A stretch of DNA of 64,000 bases from Coenobita brevimanus (taxonomy: Eukaryota > Arthropoda > Malacostraca > Decapoda > Coenobitidae), in contig JAVRFU010000132.1 of NCBI GenBank assembly GCA_032717465.1, positions 336,001 through 400,000 of the forward strand. Direction: 5' to 3'. Of the stretch, positions 30,941-41,106 are shown in pieces. Within the stretch, counting starts at the first letter, position 1. Each line of letters opens with the position of its first letter. Made by a program: the position numbers and the translations under genes. Under the pieces are notes generated by a model. That model was not told the origin of the DNA. It made no database searches and saw only the letters and a list, made by a program, of their open reading frames with translations.

Positions 30941-31465
30941 ACTCGAAGACAAATTAGAAGAGGCCTGGTCTAAGCTGAATGAAAACGTGTGGGTGATAAG
31001 AAGATACCGATGCCGAGAAACGTTTGTATATAGAAAGGATTAATGGGGGCCTTCTAACAAATTTACAGATACCGAATAACGTTTGCATATACATAGGATT
31101 AATAAAGACTTTCTGGTCGATATACCGACACTGAAAAACGCTTGCATACAGAAGGGGTTAATGGAGACTTTCTAACCACTTATTCAGCGTAGGTCAGACG
31201 GGTTCACCTGACAGCACCCCTCCACCTCGCTCTCTTCTGCCCAGCGAGAATAAAACGGAAAAGACGTGATCCTATTGTATCTGGGAGTCCGGGGAGGTGC
31301 CAGATTCAGTCACGTTGTTACTACACGTGCGAATTTCCCGCTACTGAGTGAAATCTTCCCGGGTTAATGCCTTGAATCCCGGTGATGTCCATTCTTTTTT
31401 TTAAGTTTATTCTTGTTATTATAGTCTGTTTGTTTTCATCTGACGGAACCAGACCACTCCCACAA
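30941..31465. other. Tandem-like diverged repeat, otherwise empty
   Basis: GATACCGATGCCGAGAAACG at about 31005, AGATACCGAATAACG at about 31065 and TACCGACACTGAAAAACG at about 31123 are spaced about 60 bp apart, each followed by TTGCATA-like and TAATGGAGACTTTCTAAC-like sequence. No gene seen. Confidence 0.5.
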
Positions 31466-31560
31466 AGAGAATGCTAAGTCGTGGTTGCGTGAAATTCAGT
31501 GGGCCTCAGTTAAGAGGTAGAAATGAGTCTCCTTGGTTACTAGTCAAATCTGCTCTCCAG
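31465..31560 (-). repeat. Dispersed repeat (ACTAGTAACCAAGGAGACTC family)
   Basis: On the minus strand ACTAGTAACCAAGGAGACTC and the following CCTCTTAACTGAGG to CGCAACCACGAC match 53825-53910. Shorter or weaker copies lie at 46585-46640 (-) and 59600-59700 (+). Confidence 0.7.
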
Positions 31561-31851
31561 CACGAATGCATAAAAAAATACCCCGCCGAATTGAAAGGGT
31601 TAAATTTGTTATCATGGAAAAGGAAGAAAAAAAGTTTATAAGAGATAGTTTTCCACCGTTTAGCCGCAGTTCCTTCTTCCATGGTTTAAAAAAAAAAAAA
31701 AAAAAATGTCCCTCGGCTGAATAAAATCGTCTGGCGTTGGTCATAAAACTGGTTAAATCCTTCAGTCCGATGACACAGTTTTATTTTAATTCTGTTTGTC
31801 TATTTCTGTCTCTCTGTCTGCCTCTGTCTCTGTCTGTCTGTCTCTCTCTCT

Positions 31852-31975
31852 TAAGACGATTTTAAACTTGGAAAAGACCCTTAGTGGCGAAGGGGTTAAT
31901 GAAGGCTAGATATAACCCCTCCAGTTCGACAAATCCCCTTTAAGCTGGATAAAATCGTCTGGAGATTGCACGAAT
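31852..31975. repeat. Short TIR element (ACGATTTTA ends)
   Basis: AAGACGATTTTAAACTTGGA at the left and TTAAGCTGGATAAAATCGTCT-type end at the right are inverted. The element is about 120 bp and noncoding. A single matching end lies at 31715-31740. Confidence 0.55.
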
Positions 31976-32121
31976 AAGATTACAGTACTCGTAGTGAAAG
32001 GGTTGTGTACCACGTTAGCCACACCGCACACCCTCACTCCTCGAATTCTAGGACAGTGAATGAAACGAGGTACACTTAAGAGACATAAGAGTTCTGCCTG
32101 GTATTCTGCTGCTCCCACTTA

Positions 32122-32126
<5 letters not shown>

Positions 32127-32162
<36 letters not shown>
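32127..32162 (+). repeat. (GA)n microsatellite
   Basis: GA run followed by ACACATCTCAGACACTCCTAA and (AC)n; a similar arrangement is at 35105-35186. Confidence 0.85.
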
Positions 32163-32165
<3 letters not shown>

Positions 32166-32315
32166 TGTAAATTTTTCCCTGTAGTACACATCTCAGACAC
32201 TCCTAAATAAACACACACACAAACACACAAACTTATGTACACAGAACAGGCGAAACTTTGAATGTGACATCCGTAGACCCTCAGGCAGCAAAATTTCTTG
32301 GCGAGTTTATAGCCG

Positions 32316-32885
32316 ATCGAAAGTTAGGTTAGGTCACTTTGGGCAGGGTTTGGTCTGATTAGGTAATTTTTGGTTGGGTTGGCTTCAGTTCGACTAGATA
32401 TAGACGGATTAGGTTAGATTGCTTTAGAATACGTCGGTTTTGATAGGTTTTGGGTTGGGTTTTATTTCGTTGGGTTAGGCTGGGTTAGGTTCGGTTGGAT
32501 TAGGTCATTTTAGGCTTGACTGGGTTGGGTTAGGTCGGGTATGGTATGGTTAAGTGAGACTGGGTAGGATTAGGTAGGGTCAGATGCGGTTAGGCTGCTT
32601 CAAAATAGGTTAGGCTAGGTATGGGGAGGTTACGTGAGATAGTGAGGTTAAATACAATTAGACTACTTTAGGTGAGGTTAAGTTAGATTAGGTTGGGTTG
32701 ATTTAAGTTGGATTAGGTCATTCGAGGACAGGCGGAGTTCAATTCGAGCAAATATTGATAGGTTAGGTGAGACTGGGCTAAATTAAATCGGTTTAGATGT
32801 GATTAGGTTGGTTTGGGTTAGGTGAAGTTGAAATAAGACAGATATGGGTAGGATTAGTGATATTAGTACAGATTAGATATTGTTA
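32316..32885 (+). repeat. Degenerate TTAGG-type telomere-like tract
   Basis: About 570 bp dense in GGTTAGGTT, GGTTGGGTTAGG, GATTAGGTTAG and related variants. The strand is G-rich and T-rich throughout. TTAGG is the usual arthropod telomere unit; here it is strongly diverged and internal. Confidence 0.7.
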
Positions 32886-33310
32886 GGAGGGATTTCACTA
32901 GCACCGGCCACCGTAACATTGGCCTCGTCTGGTCAACCTCAGTTTTCCTTTCACTTTTCCCTGCATATCTCTTTCCTCGACTCCTCATGTTTCCTTGTAG
33001 CCTCAGTTCATAATCTCGTTTCCGATTCCCATGCTCCAGTCAAGTTACATTTCCTTTGCCTTTTCTTTATTCGTATTTTCATTTTTTGTTTTTTCTCGTC
33101 TAGGAATTGTTTCCCGTAAAACTTCCGTTCCTATCGCCTGTTTCTTTCTCTTTCTCGTCCAGCCAGCCTTGTCGTCCATCTTCTTTGCTTTTACTCCCAC
33201 GGTAATACAAACGTTCCTCACCTTCTTCCCTATCCCCCGAGAGGAAATGGTGGACTGCTGGAGAAGCGCTAGGCAAGCCTGTAGTCCATAGGGATCATGT
33301 TCAGATGAGC
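32886..33310. other. No gene supported
   Basis: T-rich sequence with phenylalanine-rich frames; no recognised domain. Confidence 0.3.
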
Positions 33311-33336
33311 CTATGGGTACAAAGAGGATGAGGAGA

Positions 33337-33351
33337 CGGATGATAATGATA

Positions 33352-33385
<34 letters not shown>

Positions 33386-33448
33386 GGAGGAGGAGGAGGA
33401 GGAGGAGAGAGACGAGGACGACGACGAGGACGAGAAGTGAAGTTAAAA

Positions 33449-33500
<52 letters not shown>
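33337..33500 (+). repeat. Compound (GAT)n-(GAG)n-(GAC)n-(AC)n array
   Basis: Ordered blocks of ATG/GAT, AGG and ACG triplets lead into (AC)n at about 33451-33500. Confidence 0.9.
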
Positions 33501-33504
<4 letters not shown>

Positions 33505-33722
33505 AAATAAGACTCAGAAAACCTTATAAACACAACCCCCTCCTCCCATCTGATTCTGTGACCTATGTTTTGGCTTTAGTCTTTCTCTCCTTATTTCACT
33601 CTCTCGTAAAAGTTTTGTCCCTGTCGAAACGCCTAAATTTACTGCATCGTCAGTGGTTTATGCATTGCGGTCTTTTGTTGGTCGGTCCCTCCAAAGTCAA
33701 ACATCACAGGAGGTGGACGTGG

Positions 33723-33760
<38 letters not shown>

Positions 33761-34235
33761 TTCGTGTTCCATGTGTTTTCTGTATCTGGTATTCCGTTTT
33801 TCGTCTGTTTTATATATTATGTTTGTGCTTTGTGTTACCGCAGCTTTATGTGCTTGTATGTTTCTTGTTTCGTGTGACTAAAGGTGAACTGCTTAAGAGC
33901 AGTACCTTTTATAGTTACGATTGCCTCTTCCTCAGTATAGCATATGTTTTTAGTTTATTTAGCTCTCTGGACGATTGTATAAGAGCTTCGTGGAAAATAC
34001 TAGTACTAGAAAGATCGCAGTAGATACAGCCTTTTGTACCAGATATCCTGCCCAAGATTCATTAGCAGATACGTTGCCCAAGTTGAATAAAGTCGTCGGA
34101 AGTAAGAATAATGTTGAAGATACGTTGCTGTACTGAAAGTCGTTGGATATGCCTTGTTTTATGTCTTTTCGTATGTGGCTGCGAGATAACAGACTCAGGT
34201 TCAGTCTTTTATGGCAAGCGTTAATAGATATCTCA
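33501..34235. other. No gene; (GT)n at 33723-33758
   Basis: A GT run is the only clear feature. Open frames with hydrophobic residues are not supported as genes. Confidence 0.35.
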
Positions 34236-34239
34236 GTGC

Positions 34240-34590
34240 TTTGCTTAATATGGAGGTTAATATGTCAATGGAATGTTTCTGAAGCTTTCCGCCTCCTCTC
34301 AAGTAAGGATGTGTACTGTCTATTATACTCGTCCAATTGGTAACATCACTGGTATGTGTTTACAGCTCCCCACCTCTCAGGCATGGGTGTTTACTCGTGT
34401 CTGTTACATGGGTTTCTATTACACTCGTCATATTGGTAATCTGTCAATGGTATGTTTTTAAAGCCTCCTACCTCCCACTCGTGCTAGGGTGTTTATAATC
34501 TGTTACACTCCTCCTGTTGGTGATGTGTCAATAGCACGTTTTTAGCTTCCGACCTCCCTCGTGCAAGGCTTTTTACTGCTTATTTCACAC
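34240..34590 (+). repeat. Degenerate tandem repeat, unit about 80-95 bp, four units
   Basis: GTCAATGG-ATGTTT followed by GCCTCC-ACCTC and ATTGGTAA-type motifs recur near 34262, 34350, 34445 and 34527. Confidence 0.6.
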
Positions 34591-35100
34591 ACCATAATGG
34601 GAGTCGTACATGTCCTGTCTGATTTTACAATGACAACTCTCTCAAATCAGTCCTGGTCTTCTCATAGCCTTCATCAGCCTCTGAACAACGTAGTCTCGTC
34701 TGCTTATACTTTATCACTCCTCACAGTCCTCATCAGCCTCCTAACCACCTATCCAAGCCGTATATTACTCTTACCGTGTTTTTTGTAGTTCTTCTTTTTC
34801 TCACTTTTTCTGGGGACATTCATTCCTTTCTGCTTTTTGTTTCAGTCACTGCTGTCTTTATCCTAAACTCTGTTCTTTTTGTTTATACTCTCTGCTCTTT
34901 TTCTCTTATCCCCCCTGTTTTTCTCTCGTATTCCTGCCACGGTCCGCCAGTTACAATGTTTCACAATTCAATATGCAGATACGAGGCTGTAAGTAACGAG
35001 CAGGCAAGCGACCAGGCAAGATGATATATTGTAGCCGTGGCGAATCAGGCAGACATACATGATCAGACTTACATATGCACTTGTAAAATGAACTGGAGTA
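34591..35100. other. No gene supported
   Basis: Pyrimidine-rich spacer; nothing recognisable. Confidence 0.3.
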
Positions 35101-35186
35101 AAGAAGGAGAGAGAGAGAAAAAAAAATTCTTTACATAACACATCTCACACACCCCTAAACACACACACACACACACACACACATAC

Positions 35187-36323
35187 ACACAAGAAAGCAT
35201 TTGACACAGTACCACACCAAAGACTTTTATGGAAACTGTACCATCAAGGAGCAATGCAAGGCAAACTGTTTTGTTGGATGAAAGATTTTCTCATAAAAAG
35301 AGAAATGAAAACAGTACTAAGGGGAAACTACTCATCATGGAAAGAAGTGACTAGTGGAGTACCACACAGGGCTCAGTGCTGGCACCAATCATGTTTTTAG
35401 TGTATATAAATGATATAAACAGTAACACTGGGAATGAAAGCTATCTAAATATGTTTGCAGATGATGCAAAAATACAAAGGAGAATTACTAACACAGTCTC
35501 TTGTAAAGAGCTGCAAGAAGATAATTAAATAAACTTCATGAATGGAGTAATACATGGCAAATGATATTCATTGTGGACAAGTGTCATGTAATCAAGTTTG
35601 GTAAAACTGCAAAAAAACCTGACTGGGATTATACCTTAGGAAATAAAACCCTACACACATCAGAAAGAGAGAAGGACCTAGGTGTGATTATCAATAACAA
35701 ACTATCTCCGGCTGACCACATCAGTGAGAAGGTACGGAACATGTATACACTGCTTGCAAATATGAGAATAGCAAGCACATACATAAATGAAGACATGCTA
35801 AGAAGGATAATATCATTCATGAGACCAACCCTGGAGTATGCGTCAGTAGTCTGGAGTCCTCATCTCAAAAAAACACATAGACAAGATTGAAAAAGTTCAA
35901 AGGGCCGCAACAAGATGGATACCAAGCTTAAGGGATCTAAGCTACGAAGAAAGACTAAATAAACTGAATCTACCAACACTATAGGAGAGAAGGAAAAGAG
36001 GTGACATGATAATGCTATATAAGTGCATATCAGGGAAGGAGAAAATAGACATAAATGATTACTTAACATATGGGGAAGCATCAGCAAGAGGACACTGCAA
36101 AAAACTGCATAAGAGAGGTGATGAAGACGTAGGGAAATTCAGTTTCCCAAACAGAGCAATTGATCAATGGAATGCACTACCGAATGAAATAGTGTGCCAA
36201 AACAATTCACAAATTTAAGGATATGTACGATTAATATGGTTTAAGACACGGGACAGTACGAGCTTGACTCATTCCTGTAAAGATACAATTAGGTAAGAAC
36301 ACACACACACACACACACACACG

Positions 36324-36371
<48 letters not shown>
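35187..36371 (+). mobile_element. CR1/L2-like LINE, copy II, reverse transcriptase part with (AC)n tail
   Basis: Starts abruptly after (AC)n at KKAFDTVPHQRLLWKLY, continues through VTSGVPH, and a one-base loss near 35372 moves VYINDIN and the catalytic FADDAK into another frame. VDKCHVIKFGK, EREKDLGVII and RPTLEYASVVWSPHLKK follow, and after further shifts RGHCKKLHK and KFSFPNRAIDQWNALPNEI. The end TACAATTAGGTAAGAAC runs into (AC)n at 36297-36371. It matches copy I at 3945-4728 and is dead. Confidence 0.87.
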
Positions 36372-36373
<2 letters not shown>

Positions 36374-36883
36374 TGAAGACATACTAAGAAAGATAATAAC
36401 ATCAGTCATCAGACCAACCCTGGAGTATGCGTCAGTAGTCTAGAGTCCTCATCTAAAAAAAACACATAGATAAGATTGAAAAAGTTCGAAGGGCAGCTAC
36501 AAGATGGGTACCAAGCTTAAGGGATCTAAGCTACGAAGAAAAACTGAATCTACCTACACTACAGGAGAGAAGGAAAAGAGGAGACATGATTATACTATAT
36601 AAATGCATATCAGGGAAGGAGAAAATAGACATAAATGAGTATATAACCTATGGAGATGCAGCAGTAAGAGGACACTGCAAAGAACTGCATAAAAGGAGAG
36701 GCAATAAAGACGTAAGGAAATTTAGTTTCCCAAATAGAGCAATAATTGACCAGTGGAATGCACTACCGAATGAAATAGTGTGTGCCAAAACGTTTCATAA
36801 ATTTAAGGAAATGTATGATACAAATGGTTTAATACACGGGACTACGAGCTTTATTCATTCCTATAAAGATACAATTAGGTAAG

Positions 36884-36917
<34 letters not shown>
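36372..36917 (+). mobile_element. CR1/L2-like LINE, copy III, in tandem with copy II
   Basis: Begins at the position equivalent to 35783 of copy II (AAATGAAGACATACTAAGAA), directly after the (AC)n tail of copy II. It runs to the same TACAATTAGGTAAGAAC end and a new (AC)n at 36883-36917. A frame at 36586-36882 covers RGHCKELHK and FPNRAIIDQWNALPNEIV. It is broken upstream by stops. Confidence 0.87.
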
Positions 36918-36920
<3 letters not shown>

Positions 36921-37180
36921 CAGGGAACCTCTACAAATGGTTAGAAGCAGACAAGAAACATTCAGATATTATGGATTTACAGTAAGAAGTGTGAACGTCG
37001 GGGGTAGGGTTGCGAGAGGCAGACCCAAAAAGACCTGAGACGAGGTCATAGAGTGTGACCTCAGGGATAAGGGACTGAATAGGGAGGCTGCCAGAGATCA
37101 AGCAGCGTGGAGAGCCATCATGTGACCGAGGCTGACGCATGCAAGCTTATTGGAGCTTTTATAAACGATACGAAACGGTC
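36918..37180 (+). mobile_element. RTE-like LINE 3' end
   Basis: RGRPKKT, a stop, then DEVIECDLRDKGLNREAARD and QAAWRAIM are the usual RTE C-terminus. The 3' part (GCATGCAAGC to TTATAAACGATACGAAACGG) matches the inverted copy at 17380-17530. The start abuts the (AC)n tail of copy III. Confidence 0.8.
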
Positions 37181-37800
37181 ACAGTACAAAGCAACTGATT
37201 AAGCAGGAAATAACTTAGTGTAGAATCCGAATGCAGTATAGATATCACTGGGAAATAAGCCAGGAAAGATGTGATAAACTATAGATTAGGTGGAAACTAT
37301 GGAAAACACAGTCCACTGAGTGTCCACATATAGAGCCACATGGAAATTTATATTAGACCACCGCCATTAAGAAATAAAAGTACCTTTGAACATGAGGCAA
37401 CGTAAGAACAAGAGAGAGAGAGAGAAAAAATTAAAACGAAACGACAATGGACGGTATAAAGATTCGTCGAAGTTACGTAAGGGTCCCCTACATTTTGTGG
37501 GAATTTTCTTTATGGCAAGCCCCGCCCCCAATGCGGCGTCCACCTGTCTGCCACAACCCTTTTAAAACCCTTATGCCCAGTCAGCGAGACAGCGACCCTC
37601 AGTGTCGCTCTTGGTGTGGTGGGGTGTGTATCTGCTTCGCTTAGGTCATGGCGCCAGGCCGTCTACCTCTACTGTACATTCACATCTCGCCGCCATACCA
37701 ACGGTTACCGCCTTAGTTACCCCAATGTTAGGTGGTAGTGTTGACGTGTGCCGCCCGGCTGTCTGGTTATCCATACCGTACCAATGCACACCAGTCTCGC
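37181..37800. other. No gene supported
   Basis: No recognisable repeat or exon in this mixed-composition stretch. Confidence 0.3.
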
Positions 37801-37814
37801 GTCATGGCAAGTGA

Positions 37815-37950
37815 GGGGGATGGAGGAAGGATTACTGAAAGAAGCATGTGGAGTTAAAAGGAAAAACAGACTGACAAATGAGGAAGTGAAAGAGCGTTGT
37901 GGTGTGGATATGGATGTGACAGAAAGTTTTAGGAGAAATACACAGTTGGG
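37815..37950 (+). mobile_element. GATA-LINE fragment (5' part only)
   Basis: GAAGCATGTGGAGTTAAAAG through GACTGACAAATGAGGAAGTG and AAATACACA matches 16720-16825 (RLTNEEVKERCGVDMDVTES region). It is cut before the 3' end. Confidence 0.7.
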
Positions 37951-38279
37951 GTGTGAGCTAGAGGGGAGGGCATTGAGGTGGGAGGGGGTAGGGCACCACT
38001 GCTTACGAGATGGAAGCGTCGGTGTAGTGTTAATAATTGTTCTTTTTTCTTCATTTATTTTGTATTAATCTCGTCGTCTTTGTACTAATTGTTTTTATAT
38101 TGCTGAAAAGTAACAGGAACTACTGTATCATGTATTAACCTTTGTATCTCTGCCTTGGGGCTAAGATGCGAATGAATGTGTTTGAATGGATGAGTAAATG
38201 GGGAGTGTGTCGTCCTGTCTCGGCTACCTCCCTTTCCTTGGGGGAAGCAGCCTAGGTATATAGATACATAGATCTCTGC
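37951..38279. other. No feature recognised
   Basis: Spacer between a LINE fragment and CSD copy 3. No target-site duplication matching the far side of copy 3 was found here. Confidence 0.3.
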
Positions 38280-39524
38280 CTTATTCATTCGCGTCCAGCA
38301 GCGGGAGCAGCAACATCTCCTCCTCTCTCCAGCATGGCCTCTACTTGTGCCACAGCTCGCGACCCGTTGAGGGGGGCTGACCTGGCAGCTGAGCCTGAGG
38401 GAGAAGAGCAGACCACCACCATCACTGGCACCGTGAAGTGGTACAGCATCAAGGCGAAGTACGGATTCATCCGGCGCCAGGATTCTGGCGCCGATGTATT
38501 TGTACATCGCTCTGGGATCGCTGCTACCTCTTCTCGGCGCCACTCACCCTTGTTACGCCAGGGTGAGACAGTGGAGTTCCACATTCTCCAGACACCGAAG
38601 GGTCCCGAGGCTATACACGTCACTGGACCGGGGGGTGCAGCTGTGCAAGGCTCTGCCTATGCACAGCGGCGCCCCACGGCCCAGGGGCGCCGGCCTGGGG
38701 ATCCCCGATGTCCTGGGGATGTGGACACCATTGTCGCCATGTGCATCGCGACGGCGAAGGCTTTCTGTGGCGATGACAAGGCAGCTATGCTCGTTCTACT
38801 CCCTGAAATCTTCGAGAAGAACTGGCTGCCACGCCTTGTCATCCCTCAGAGCTTCGCTCGTGATGCTCGGCCAACCCCTCGTCAGGAGCGTCACACCACC
38901 TCGCTGCAGCCTCCTAGACCCCGCACAACACCGCGGAAGAGGCTGCAGCTCGACGCTCCCCTAAACAGGGCAACTGCCGCCTCCTGCTCTACCTCTGCCC
39001 CGCCCATGGACATCGACACCGCCGATGATCACCGCCCGCCGTCAGCAGCTGAGGGAAGGGTCGCCTCTCCTGTCTTTTCCATCATACAGGAAGAAAGCGA
39101 CCACACCTCCCCCTTACCACCTGATGCTGTCGTGAACCTCCAGGCCACCGAGGAGGCATGTACCTCTCCCTCCCCACCACCGACATCGAACAAGAAGAGG
39201 TAGAGGAAGAAACAGCCTAAACCACCGCCACCTGCCGAGATAGATCCTGAAGGCACTACTACACACGCTTCAGAACCTGACCTCAGCTATAACGACACCC
39301 TCAGCAAGGCAGAAATTTCCAGCATCGTAAAGTCGGCCTTTAATCCCGACATTCTCCTAGGCCGTCTAAAACAGACAGACGTATCCTTATTTTCCAAACT
39401 AACCAGCCCCAGCAGTTCCTCGTAGAGGCTGCTCCACTGACATCTCTGAAAACTCTGGCGGGCTCTCCACCCTGAGCCCGGGTCCATTTTCATAATAAAA
39501 TGGACGAATCTCAACAACAACAAC
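38280..39524 (+). mobile_element. CSD retroposon copy 3 ((CAA)n tail, no clear TSD)
   Basis: The 3' end is TGGACGAATCTCAACAACAACAAC-like at 39503-39524. The next base starts duplication copy B (GCACCCCC). The 5' limit is uncertain. The missing duplication suggests that the insertion or the segmental duplication rearranged this edge. The ORF is the best preserved of the four. Confidence 0.75.
38334..39425 (+). pseudogene. Y-box-type cold-shock-domain ORF of CSD copy 3, one in-frame stop
   Basis: ATG at 38334 (MASTCATARDPLRGADL). The CSD is at about residues 31-105: TGTVKWYSIKAKYGFIRRQD, ADVFVHRSGI, then HVTGPGGAAVQGSAYAQRR, matching Y-box domains in order and spacing. The second block is intact in the same frame: TIVAMCIATAKAFCGDDK, VLLPEIFEKNWLPRLVIP, SFARDARP, then TPRKRLQLDAPLNRAT. 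An acidic, serine/proline-rich linker ends in SNKKR and a TAG at 39201-39203. The same frame then continues RKKQPKPPPP to a stop at 39423-39425. The lysine-rich patch at the break matches copy 1 (KEKRKKQ), so the TAG is probably a single mutation. The 289-residue truncated product could still be made. Confidence 0.82.
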
Positions 39525-41058
39525 GCACCCCCCCCCCATACATACATCTACACCCAAGCTAATCAGTTTCCACATCTTAAAGTTGTACAAACCTACCTAC
39601 GTGCAAGATATACAAGGCAAGTTATTACGAAAATGGTTATGGTCATCATCTTGCTCGTTCATTGGCGAGTTTCCTTAATTGGCCTCTGTGTGTGGTTTAT
39701 GGCTTCTCTCTAGACTTGAAGGACTTGTATCTCAGTACTTGAAGCTTATTGATTCCTTGTTTTTTATACTGTGATAATTATAGGTCTTTCACAATAACCT
39801 GGCCCATTATTTTCGTCCTTCATACATATATCTCCTGGTCCATTTTCTCGTCCTTCATACATACATCTGCCACCCATTTCTGTATTACCTTCACCTTCAC
39901 TTGGTAGATTATTGTCCTGTATACCTACTTCGACCATCCATTTCTACTGTACACTCACTTTAAGCTGGTCCAAATTTACGTCTTCCATACAAACTTCACT
40001 TATCAATCAATCAGTTAGTCAGTCAATCAATCTAACTGTCTACCTGTCTATCACCAGATGCCTTAATCCCGTCAGGGGTGACCACAAATGAATCACCTCC
40101 ATGTCACCCTTTCCTCCTCCATATGGCGACCTTCTCAGCAACTCACGCCCCCTTTTCTCACCTCAACCCTTCCTCTCTAACTTCACTCCCCTCCACAGTT
40201 TCTCGTATTGAAATAGATAATTTTCTGCCCTGAAGTTTCCTTGTCTTGCTTCACTCCTATCCAAAGGCCTCTCGTATTGAAATAGTAATCCTCTCATCTC
40301 AAGCCCTCTCTTACTTCTCTCGTCTCCAAAGTCTCTCATATTAAAGGCGATACACTTTCTTAGTATTCTGGTCCACCTCGGTCTCTTAAATTGGTCTCGG
40401 GTCCTCAAGGCACAATCAAAAGCTGTAGGTGTTTCGTCTGGGCAATAAAACGATTTCTTTGAGACTTCCCTTCCAGTTTATTGGCTGTAAAATCTACCGT
40501 TCTTGAGTTTTCGGTGATACAATACATTTTGTGTTCTGGCATGACATATAAGTTAATTGTGCATCTTTTTTTTTTTCTTTTGAGAGAGAGAGAGTGGGTG
40601 AGTGAGTGTGTGCGTGCGTGCGTCCTTTACCGCAGCATTTTGTAAGTAGAAAATGGAAAACTTTGACCAGTTCCCTTTCGCTACCTCAGTCCATGTAATA
40701 AGGTGCTGGAATTTCCTATCAGCAAAAGGCATGGTATCACTTTTCTCTCATGTCATCTCAGTTTATATTTTTATTTTTATATTTTCCTTTTCCCTACTTT
40801 CATTTATTCTTTCCCCATTTATATCCTCCACACTCCTACCTTCATTAATTCTTTTCCTCATTGTAATTTCCCTTATCAGGCAAATCACTTAGGATCCTCG
40901 CAAGCCTGTACTTAGAGCCGATAGCATCAGTGGTTATAATCATTCCAAGCAGGAAAATTGTACACTTGAAATACACAGCCTCTTCGACTTATGGTCCTCC
41001 TCATTGTAAAGGGTGAGGCATAAGTCTGTAAGCATATGAAAATGACACATCTGAGGTT

Positions 41059-41061
<3 letters not shown>

Positions 41062-41104
<43 letters not shown>
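41062..41104 (+). repeat. (GT)n microsatellite in copy B
   Basis: Uninterrupted GT, counterpart of the interrupted tract at 24724-24764. Confidence 0.92.

Positions 41105-41106
<2 letters not shown>

Noticed and set aside
32316..32885. A functional chromosome end
   Set aside because: The repeat is strongly degenerate and flanked on both sides by ordinary sequence.
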